From positions 62,001 through 126,000 of the forward strand of contig NZ_CP102826.1 of NCBI RefSeq assembly GCF_025643595.1: a stretch of DNA of 64,000 nucleotides, written 5' to 3'. This DNA comes from Saccharopolyspora rosea. Its GTDB lineage: Bacteria; Actinomycetota; Actinomycetes; Mycobacteriales; Pseudonocardiaceae. Made by a program: the position numbers and the translations under genes. The notes under the pieces are model-generated. The model made no database searches, had not been told where the DNA came from, and saw only the letters and a program-made list of their open reading frames with translations. Shown here piece by piece: positions 58,129 to 64,000 of the stretch. Numbering within the stretch: the stretch's first letter is position 1; the number at the start of each line of letters is the position of its first letter.

Positions 58129-59298
58129 GTGCGGCGAAGGACAACGCAGCGACGGCCGGACTGGGAGGCCAAGGTCGCCGAACTGGGGCTCGTGTTCGGC
58201 ACGCCCGCCCGCGCGGCGGACGGCTCGGCGCGGCCCTACTGGGACGAGGGCGTGCACTACGAGTTCGGCCTCGACGAGGTGCTCTCGCTGGAGGCCGACG
58301 TCGAACTGCTCCAGTCCATGTGCCTGGAGGCCGTCGACCACGTGGTGACCACCGAGCGGTACAAGGACTTCGGCATCCCGGAATGGGTGTGGCCGCACAT
58401 CGCCGAGTCGTGGCGGCGGCACGACCCGCACCTGTACGGCCGGTTCGACCTGCGCTACGACGGCACCGGCCCGGCGAAGCTGCTGGAGTACAACGCCGAC
58501 ACGCCCACGTCGCTGCTGGAGGCGGCCGTGGTGCAGTGGCACTGGCTCACCGAGTGCCACGAGGGCGACGACCAGTGGAACTCGCTGCACGAGAAGCTCG
58601 TCGAGCGCTGGCAGGAGATCGGCGATCAGCTCGGCAGCAGCGAGGTGCACTTCACCTGGTCGTCGGCGGACGCCACCGGGGAGGACCACCTCACCGCCGC
58701 CTACCTGCAGGAGACCGCCGCCGAGGCGGGCATGGACACCGTGGGCCTGGCCATCGAGGAGATCGGCTGGGACACCCTGCTGGAGCGCTTCGTCGACCTC
58801 GAAGAGGCGCCGATGCACTCGGTCGTCAAGATCTACCCCTGGGAGTGGATGGTCGACGACGACTTCGGCAGGCACGCCGTCAACACGCTCCCGCAGACGC
58901 AGTGGATCGAACCGCTGTGGAAGATGTTGCTGTCCAACAAGGCGCTGCTGGCGATCCTGTGGGAGATGCACCCGGGGCACCCCAACCTGCTGCCGACGTT
59001 CCTCGACCAGCCGGGCCTGCTCACCGAGTACGTCCGCAAGCCCCGGCTCGGCCGGGAGGGCAACAACATCGCGGTCGTCGCGCCCGGGTGGGAGACCGAG
59101 ACCGGCGGCGTGTACGGCGAGGAGGGCTACGTCTACCAGGCGTTCGACCCGCTGCCCGAGTTCGACGGGATGCGTCCGGCGCTGGGCGCCTGGGTCGTCG
59201 GCGACGCCGCCGCGGGCCTCGGCATCCGGGAGACCGCCGGCCTGATCACCGACGACGGCGCCGCGTTCGTCCCGCACCGCATCCCCGACGGGTCCTGA
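58129..59298 (+). CDS. glutathionylspermidine synthase family ATP-grasp protein (YgiC-like)
   Basis: 389 aa. ATP-grasp ligase fold without the amidase domain of true GspS. Marks: EFGLDEVLSLEADVELLQSM, FDLRYDGTGPAKLLEYNADT (metal/phosphate loop), PTSLLEAAVVQWHW, PLWKMLLSNKALLAILWEMH, GLLTEYVRKPRLGREGNN and GYVYQAFDPLPEFDGMRPAL. Probably ligates an amine to a peptide carboxylate; substrate unknown (actinobacteria lack glutathione but some use ergothioneine or mycothiol). GTG 58129; operon with the preceding membrane protein. Confidence 0.92.
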   Translation: MRRRTTQRRPDWEAKVAELGLVFGTPARAADGSARPYWDEGVHYEFGLDEVLSLEADVELLQSMCLEAVDHVVTTERYKDFGIPEWVWPHIAESWRRHDPHLYGRFDLRYDGTGPAKLLEYNADTPTSLLEAAVVQWHWLTECHEGDDQWNSLHEKLVERWQEIGDQLGSSEVHFTWSSADATGEDHLTAAYLQETAAEAGMDTVGLAIEEIGWDTLLERFVDLEEAPMHSVVKIYPWEWMVDDDFGRHAVNTLPQTQWIEPLWKMLLSNKALLAILWEMHPGHPNLLPTFLDQPGLLTEYVRKPRLGREGNNIAVVAPGWETETGGVYGEEGYVYQAFDPLPEFDGMRPALGAWVVGDAAAGLGIRETAGLITDDGAAFVPHRIPDGS

Positions 59299-59368
59299 GT
59301 ACTCGGCCTCGGGTGGCAACCCCACCCGAGGGCCCGCGTTGCGGCGTCAGGGGCTACGCTGACCAGCT

Positions 59369-60634
59369 GTGATCGACCTGAAGACGCTACGCGAGGATCC
59401 GGAAGCCGTTCGCGCTTCGCAGCGCGCCCGGGGCGAGGACGCGTCCCTGGTGGACGCGCTGCTGTCCGCCGACGAGCGTCGCAGGTCCGCGGTCGCCCGC
59501 GCGGACGCGTTGCGCGCCGAGCAGAAGCAGCTCGGCAAGAAGGTCGGCAAGGCCCGCGGCGAGGAGCGCGACGAGCTGCTGGCGCAGGCCAAGGACCTCG
59601 CCGCGAAGGTCAAGGAGGCCGAGGCCGCGCAGACCGCGGCCGACGAGGAGCTGCACGCCGCGCACAAGAAGGTCTCCAACGTCGTCGACCCGGCCACCCC
59701 GCCCGGCGGCGAGGAGGACTACGCGGTGCTCAAGCACGTCGGCGTGCCCCCGGAGTTCGACTTCGAGGTCGCCGACCACCTGGAGCTGGGCCTGGGCCTG
59801 GGCGCGCTGGACATGGAGCGCGGCGCGAAGGTCTCCGGCGCCCGCTTCTACTTCCTCACCGGCATCGGCGCCCAGCTGGAGCTGGCGCTGCTGAACATGG
59901 CCGCCGCGCAGGCCACCGCGGCCGGGTTCACGCTGGTCGTCCCGCCGGTGCTGGTCCGCCCCGAGATCATGGACGGCACCGGGTTCCTCGGCGCGCACGC
60001 CAGTGAGGTGTACCGGCTGGAGGAGGACGACCTGTACCTGGTCGGCACCTCCGAGGTGCCGCTGGCCGGGTACCACTCGGGCGAGATCGTGGACTTCTCC
60101 CGCGGTCCGCTGCGCTACGCGGGCTGGTCGTCGTGCTTCCGCCGGGAGGCCGGGTCGTACGGCAAGGACACCCGCGGCATCATCCGCGTCCACCAGTTCA
60201 ACAAGCTGGAGATGTTCGTCTACTGCCGGGAGGAGGACGCGGCCGACGAGCACCAGCGCCTGCTGGCCTGGGAGGAGGAGATGCTCGCCAAGATCGAGGT
60301 GCCCTACCGGGTCATCGACACCGCGGCCGGGGACCTCGGCGCGAGCGCGGCGCGCAAGCTGGACTGCGAGGCGTGGGTGCCCAGCCAGCAGACCTACCGC
60401 GAGCTGACCTCCACGTCGAACTGCACGACGTTCCAGGCGCGGCGGCTGAACACCCGCTACCGCGACGAGGACGGGCGCACCCGCATCGCCGCGACGCTCA
60501 ACGGCACGCTCGCCACCACCCGCTGGATCGTGGCCATCCTGGAGAACCACCAGCAGTCCGACGGCTCGGTGCGGGTTCCCGAGGCGCTGCGCCCGTTCCT
60601 CGGCGGGCGCGAGGTGCTCGAACCGGTCGCGTGA
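59369..60634 (+). CDS. serS: seryl-tRNA synthetase
   Basis: 421 aa class II aaRS charging tRNA-Ser (and tRNA-Sec if present). N-terminal antiparallel coiled-coil arm (about 28-100), motif 2 in [20 protein letters not shown] and HQFNKLEMF, and motif 3 [19 protein letters not shown]. Serine pocket [16 protein letters not shown] 59369. Conserved near oriC in actinobacteria, a useful position marker. Followed by repeats at 60647-60806. Confidence 0.98.
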   Translation: MIDLKTLREDPEAVRASQRARGEDASLVDALLSADERRRSAVARADALRAEQKQLGKKVGKARGEERDELLAQAKDLAAKVKEAEAAQTAADEELHAAHKKVSNVVDPATPPGGEEDYAVLKHVGVPPEFDFEVADHLELGLGLGALDMERGAKVSGARFYFLTGIGAQLELALLNMAAAQATAAGFTLVVPPVLVRPEIMDGTGFLGAHASEVYRLEEDDLYLVGTSEVPLAGYHSGEIVDFSRGPLRYAGWSSCFRREAGSYGKDTRGIIRVHQFNKLEMFVYCREEDAADEHQRLLAWEEEMLAKIEVPYRVIDTAAGDLGASAARKLDCEAWVPSQQTYRELTSTSNCTTFQARRLNTRYRDEDGRTRIAATLNGTLATTRWIVAILENHQQSDGSVRVPEALRPFLGGREVLEPVA

Positions 60635-60646
60635 GGCCGGGTGAGT

Positions 60647-60764
60647 GAGCCGGTCTTTGAACCTGGCTCGGAGTTGGTACATGAGGAGGGGCTCCCGGAG
60701 CGAGCCGGGCCGCTGAGGTTCCGCTACCGGCACCGCCACCCCAAAAGAGTTCGAAGGCAGGCTC
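60647..60764. repeat. MITE-like repeat copy C
   Basis: 118 bp. Left end GAGCCGGTCTTTGAACCTGG, right end (reverse) GAGCCTGCCTTCGAACTCTT; internal TACATGAGGAGGGGCTCCCG and GCCGGGCCGCTGAGGTTCCG. Begins 13 bp after the serS stop. The ends form imperfect terminal inverted repeats of about 17 bp. Confidence 0.7.
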
Positions 60765-60765
60765 T

Positions 60766-60804
60766 GCGGTTCCGCTACCCGCCAAGCAAAACGAGTTCCG
60801 GGAC
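60766..60804. repeat. repeat copy D (right-end fragment)
   Basis: GCGGTTCCGCTACCCGCCAA then GCAAAACGAGTTCCGGGAC: matches only the right end of the family (as at 60720-60764) directly behind copy C. It ends next to the stop of the HhH protein gene. Confidence 0.55.
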
Positions 60805-60805
60805 A

Positions 60806-61228
60806 CTAAGCCGCGCGGACCTCGTCGGCCAGGCCCTTCTCGGTGGTGACGCGCACCAGGGCGGCGGCCAGCCGCGCCAGGTCGGGCCCGTCGACGAACT
60901 CGGCGAGCCGGTCCGGCGCGGTCGGCAGCCCCAGCTTGTCCGCGCCGCTGAGCGCCTTCTTGTCGAAGTAGGGGCGCAGTTCGGGCCACACGGCCTGGGC
61001 CTCGCGGCAGAAGATGTCCACCCCGACGGGGCCCAGCCGCGGCACCTCGCGCAGCTCGCGGGCCGCCGACAGCGCGATGCCCGCCTTGATCCGGGTGGAC
61101 AGCAGCACGGCCATCACCAGCAGCCGGTACAGCTGGGACGGTTTGTTCTCCAGCTTGATCCCCGCTTCCGCGGCGAAGGTGGTGCCCGCCTGCTCCAGCA
61201 GGTTCTGCACGACCTTCTTCGCCGACAT
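60806..61228 (-). CDS. HhH-GPD/endonuclease III-like protein, internally shortened
   Basis: 140 aa. N-terminal part KPSQLYRLLVMAVLLSTRIK and C-terminal part LGPVGVDIFCREAQAVWPEL with DKKALSGADKLGLPT resemble actinomycete endonuclease-III-like proteins of about 210 aa. About 70 residues between helix 3 and the hairpin (including the central catalytic-fold helices) are missing in frame: the join reads AARELREVPRLGPVG. The HhH-type LGPVGVDIF is retained. ATG 61228 with GGGAGGTCGC upstream. Likely non-catalytic or a degraded repair gene; the family assignment rests on memory of the longer homologues. Confidence 0.6.
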   Translation of the reverse strand: MSAKKVVQNLLEQAGTTFAAEAGIKLENKPSQLYRLLVMAVLLSTRIKAGIALSAARELREVPRLGPVGVDIFCREAQAVWPELRPYFDKKALSGADKLGLPTAPDRLAEFVDGPDLARLAAALVRVTTEKGLADEVRAA

Positions 61229-61333
61229 CGCAGCGACCTCCCGTCTCGGGTGTTCCTGCCGGAGTGGCTACCCCGGGCTCGGGCGCATCACACGTCACGG
61301 CGAACGCCCGGCGGCGGACCTATCGTGGGTGGC

Positions 61334-61945
61334 GTGTCGGAACGATCGGACGTCCCCGGCGGGTCGCGGCCCCAGGCGTTGGCCGGACTCGGTGACCGCA
61401 TCCGACGGCTGCGCGCGGCGCGCGGACTGGACCGCGCCGCGCTGGCGGCGAAGCTCGACCTCGACGCGGAGTACCTGGGCACCGTGGAAAGCGGCGCCGC
61501 CACGCCGTCCTTGGACGTCCTCGCGCAGGTGGCCGCCGCGCTGGACGTCGGGTTGTCCGAGCTGTTCACCGACACCAGGCCCGGTCCCGCGGCCGTGGTG
61601 CTGCGCGGCGACGAGGTGCCGACGGTGGAGTCGGGCGGCATGTCCATGCAGGTCCTGACGCCGCGCGCGGTGATCCCCGGGCTGTACGCGGCCCGCTACC
61701 GGATCTCCCCGACGAGCACCGCGGTGCGCCCGGTGCGCCACGAGGGCCACGACTGGTTGTACGTGCTCAGCGGCCGGTTGCACGTCGAGTTCGAACAGGA
61801 CGAGACGACGCTGCGCGCCGGCGACAGCGTCAGCTTCAGCTCCCGCGTGCCGCACCGGCTGTCCGCGATGGGAGCCGAACCCGCCGAGTTCCTCGCGGTC
61901 GGCGCCACCCTCCTGGAAACGCGCAGCGGCCTTTCGGAACCCTGA
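61334..61945 (+). CDS. XRE-family regulator with cupin domain
   Basis: 203 aa. N-terminal helix-turn-helix (about 18-72: LGDRIRRLRAARGLDRAALA, TVESGAATPSLDVLAQVAAA) and C-terminal cupin_2 barrel (about 120-195: VRHEGHDWLYVLSGRLHVEF, LRAGDSVSFSSRVPHRLSAM with metal-binding His/Glu). Typical transcription factors of this design sense small molecules such as polyamines, amino acids or acyl compounds. GTG 61334; divergent from the HhH gene. Confidence 0.92.
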   Translation: MSERSDVPGGSRPQALAGLGDRIRRLRAARGLDRAALAAKLDLDAEYLGTVESGAATPSLDVLAQVAAALDVGLSELFTDTRPGPAAVVLRGDEVPTVESGGMSMQVLTPRAVIPGLYAARYRISPTSTAVRPVRHEGHDWLYVLSGRLHVEFEQDETTLRAGDSVSFSSRVPHRLSAMGAEPAEFLAVGATLLETRSGLSEP

Positions 61946-61978
61946 CGCGCGTCTCGGGCTCGTGGTGCGTAGCGGTGC

Positions 61979-62845
61979 TCAGAGCTCCGGGAGGACCTCG
62001 GAGGCGATCTCCTCCACGGTGGACTCGGTGCCCGCGTAGGGGGCCTCGGCGCGCGGCCAGTGCGTGATGACGTCGGTGAAGCCGAGCTCGCGGGCGCGGC
62101 CGACCATGTTCCGGAAGCACTCCACACTGGACATCGAGTAGACCGGCCCGGCGTCCAGCTGGAGGTAGCGGTCCACCTTCTCGCGGCCGTTCTCGGCGAG
62201 CACGTCACCGAACCGCAGCGAGAGGTCGGCGACCGACCGCCACCACGCCTCCTCCTCGTCGTGGGCGGTGCCGGTGGTGACCCACCCCTGGCCGTAGCGG
62301 GCGGCCAGCCCCATGGCCCGGGGGCCGTTGGCGGCGATGACGAACGGCAGCCGCGGTTGCTGGACGCATCCCGGGCTGCGGCGCGCTCCCACCGCGGCGT
62401 AGTGCTCGCCGGAGTAGTCGGTGACGTCCTGGGTGAGCACGGTGTCGAGCAGTTCGACGAACTCGCCGAACCGGTCGGCGCGCTGCGCCGGGGACAGCTC
62501 GCCGCCGCCCAGCACCGCGGCGTCGAAGCCGAGGCCGCCCGAGCCGATGCCCAGGGTGATCCGGCCGTCGGAGACGTCGTCCAGCGCCGTCAGCTCCCGG
62601 GCGAAGTGCACCGGGTGCCGGAAGTTCGGCGACGCGACCAGGGTGCCCAGTCGGATCGTCGAGGTCACGGTGGCGGCCGCGGTCAGCGTCGGCACCGCGT
62701 CGAACCACGGTTTGTCCACAAGGGACCGCCAGCCGAGGTGGTCGTAGGTCCAGGCGTGGGCGAAGCCGTACTCCTCGGCCATCCGCCACATCGGCTCGGC
62801 CGCCCACCACCGGTGTTCGGGCAGAATCACGATCCCAACTCGCAC
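61979..62845 (-). CDS. LLM-class F420-dependent oxidoreductase
   Basis: 288 aa bacterial luciferase-like TIM barrel: VRVGIVILPEHRWWAAEPMW, YGFAHAWTYDHLGWRSLVDK, TSTIRLGTLVASPNFRHPVH, GRITLGIGSGGLGFDAAVLG and FVIAANGPRAMGLAARYGQGW. Uses reduced coenzyme F420; substrate unknown. GTG 62845 with no clear ribosome binding site. A TTGTCCACA DnaA-type 9-mer occurs inside the gene (about 62712-62720), probably by chance. Confidence 0.92.
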   Translation of the reverse strand: MRVGIVILPEHRWWAAEPMWRMAEEYGFAHAWTYDHLGWRSLVDKPWFDAVPTLTAAATVTSTIRLGTLVASPNFRHPVHFARELTALDDVSDGRITLGIGSGGLGFDAAVLGGGELSPAQRADRFGEFVELLDTVLTQDVTDYSGEHYAAVGARRSPGCVQQPRLPFVIAANGPRAMGLAARYGQGWVTTGTAHDEEEAWWRSVADLSLRFGDVLAENGREKVDRYLQLDAGPVYSMSSVECFRNMVGRARELGFTDVITHWPRAEAPYAGTESTVEEIASEVLPEL

Positions 62846-62953
62846 GCTGTCGACCGTATCTGCCCGGGGCCGTCTCCCTCGACCCGATCGGGTGATCCGG
62901 ATGTGGTGCGGCTCGCGTGCCGTCCGCACGTTGGGACGAGGCAGGATGGACGG

Positions 62954-63766
62954 GTGCGCCAACCTCGCCTCGTGGCATCCGACGTGGACGGAACGCTCCT
63001 CGACCCGATGGAGCGGGTGACTCCGCGCACCGCGAGCACGGTGCGCCGCGTCGCGGCGTCGGGCACTCCCCTCGTGCTGGTCACGGGCCGTCCGCCGCGG
63101 TGGATGCCGGAGGTCGTGACGGACCTGGGCGTGGCCGGGTTGGCGGTCTGCGCCAACGGCGCGGTGCTCTACGACGCGAGCCAGGACCGCGTGCTGCACA
63201 GCCGCCGGATCGACCCGGTCGTGCTGCACGACGTCGTGCACGACCTCCGGCACGAGATCCCCGGCTGCTCCTTCGCGGTCGAGCGGGTCACCGACGGTGC
63301 GCGCGACCGCCCGCACGAGCAGTTCCTGGCCGAGCGGGAGTTCCGCCGGACGTGGCCGAACTCGGACATCCGCGTGGTCGGCACCGCCGAGGTCGTCGGC
63401 AGGCCCGCGGTGAAGCTGCTGGTGCTGCACGAGGAGTGGACCAGCGAGGAGATGGCCTCGGTGGCGCGCGAGGTGATCGGCACCGAACTGCAGCTGACCT
63501 ACTCCACCGGGGCGGGCCTCATCGAGTTCTCCGCGCCGGGCGTGGACAAGGCGACCGGGCTGCGCGACGTGGCCGACCGCTTCGGCGTGCCGCCCGCGGA
63601 CGTCATCGCCTTCGGCGACATGCCCAACGACGTGCCGATGCTGCACTGGGTCGGCCACGGCGTGGCGATGCGCAACGCCCACCCGGCCGCGCTCGCCGCG
63701 GCGGACGAGGTCACCACCACGAACACCGAGGACGGCGTGGCCGAGGTCCTCGAACGCTGGTGGTGA
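62954..63766 (+). CDS. HAD-superfamily (Cof-type) phosphatase
   Basis: 270 aa. HAD motifs: I LVASDVDGTLLDP (Asp nucleophile and acid/base), II VLVTGRPP, III Lys in PAVKLL or KATGLR, IV VIAFGDMPNDVPML. Cof/IIB cap between II and III. Phosphohydrolase of sugar phosphates or nucleotides. Equivalent in place to Rv3813c of M. tuberculosis. GTG 62954; divergent from the LLM gene. Confidence 0.93.
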   Translation: MRQPRLVASDVDGTLLDPMERVTPRTASTVRRVAASGTPLVLVTGRPPRWMPEVVTDLGVAGLAVCANGAVLYDASQDRVLHSRRIDPVVLHDVVHDLRHEIPGCSFAVERVTDGARDRPHEQFLAEREFRRTWPNSDIRVVGTAEVVGRPAVKLLVLHEEWTSEEMASVAREVIGTELQLTYSTGAGLIEFSAPGVDKATGLRDVADRFGVPPADVIAFGDMPNDVPMLHWVGHGVAMRNAHPAALAAADEVTTTNTEDGVAEVLERWW

Positions 63767-63810
63767 CCGCACCGCGCAGCCGAGTGCGGGCGGGTCCGCC
63801 AGGCAGGCGC

Positions 63811-64000
63811 TCAGGGAGCGGGCTGCCGGGCGGCGGCGCGGATCGCGTCCAACTGCTCGTAGCCGTGCTGCCCGGGGCAGGCGGTGTTGCTGACGTCCCG
63901 GTGCCCGAAGATCGTCGGCAGCGGGACCCGCGCCCCGGCGGGGAACTTCGACCTGGGAGCGCCCTCGGCGGTCAGCGTGGTGCGCCCGTCCGGCGGGACG
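63811..64000 (-). CDS. N-acetylmuramoyl-L-alanine amidase/PGRP domain protein (partial)
   Basis: Only the last 62 codons are in the window. They contain VPLPTIFGHRDVSNTACPGQ, the C-terminal zinc-binding segment of the amidase_2/PGRP fold (GHRD with the zinc His, T-x-C-P-G). The end HGYEQLDAIRAAARQPAP closes the domain. Neighbouring the HAD phosphatase as Rv3811 does Rv3813c. Hydrolyses peptidoglycan stem peptides from muramic acid; its N-terminal (signal/repeat) part lies beyond the window. Confidence 0.88.
   Translation of the reverse strand, partial: VPPDGRTTLTAEGAPRSKFPAGARVPLPTIFGHRDVSNTACPGQHGYEQLDAIRAAARQPAP

Noticed and set aside
61945..61990. Possible degenerate copy of the interspersed repeat (TCTCGGGCTCGTGGTGCGTA...)
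   Set aside because: Only short, gapped similarity to the family end; not secure enough to list as a repeat, though its position after a stop fits.
62712..62720. Exact TTGTCCACA DnaA box inside the LLM oxidoreductase gene
   Set aside because: Single box in coding sequence encoding ordinary residues; one match is expected by chance at this scale.

Overview
This is a chromosomal window of very high G+C content (roughly 70%+ by eye). It has actinomycete codon use, many GTG starts and 4-nt GTGA/ATGA stop-start overlaps. F420-dependent oxidoreductases (two families), a septum-formation protein, a fused CydDC and a DosS/DosR-like kinase/regulator pair point to Actinobacteria, most likely Pseudonocardiaceae (Saccharopolyspora or a relative; inference). 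The right-hand block pheA - phosphoglycerate-mutase-like - zincin metallopeptidase - septum-formation protein - serS, followed by a HAD phosphatase and a PGRP-type amidase, plus a ferritin and a glycerophosphodiesterase further left, matches from memory the gene content of the M. tuberculosis Rv3811-Rv3842 region. It suggests the window is not far from oriC.

Layout. 1-9 kb: aldo/keto reductase, UDP-glucose dehydrogenase, gamma-glutamyltransferase, a shortened glycerate-kinase-like protein, a DMT exporter and a three-gene two-component operon whose first member is a small acidic membrane protein. 9-16 kb: a 1072-aa methyltransferase/GT2/GT4 fusion, a repeat-bearing membrane protein, an acyltransferase and MsrA. 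16-19 kb: a cytidine deaminase-ASCH fusion, a 48-codon gene resembling a class I (FxLD) lanthipeptide precursor with no modification enzyme nearby, a DinB/MDMPI-like protein, an AA10 LPMO and tRNA-Gly. 19-22 kb: F420 enzyme, ECF sigma factor, small membrane protein and a Fpg/Nei glycosylase. 22-30 kb: a LytS/LytTR pair around an SohB-like protease, followed by two sodium:solute symporters, each preceded by a small membrane protein (carboxylate sensing and uptake). 30-39 kb: rhodanese, GDPD, SEC-C protein, SigE-type sigma factor with a probable membrane partner, ferritin, arginine deiminase, CPBP protease, and a DUF2470 protein under a clear IdeR/DmdR iron box. 39-45 kb: fumarylacetoacetase operon with an IclR regulator, and a secreted GH65 enzyme. 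45-53 kb: cydA-cydB-cydDC (cytochrome bd and its assembly exporter), then a GAF kinase and a NarL/DosR-type regulator, a redox-linked set. 53-64 kb: DoxX and macro-domain proteins, pheA, phosphatase, zincin, septum protein, YgiB/YgiC-like pair, serS, a shortened HhH protein, XRE-cupin regulator, LLM oxidoreductase, HAD phosphatase and the end of an amidase.

Beyond the genes, four non-coding patterns stand out. First, a dense cluster of DnaA boxes (5.4-5.5 kb), with a smaller relative at 21.9 kb. Second, a family of palindromic interspersed repeats that begin at or just after stop codons (4.6, 31.5, 51.9, 55.7-56.0 and 60.6-60.8 kb, possibly 61.95 kb); at least one forms a terminator. Third, a shared 25-bp palindrome before the two-component operon and before the glycerate-kinase-like gene. 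Fourth, the orphan RiPP-like gene with its own terminator.
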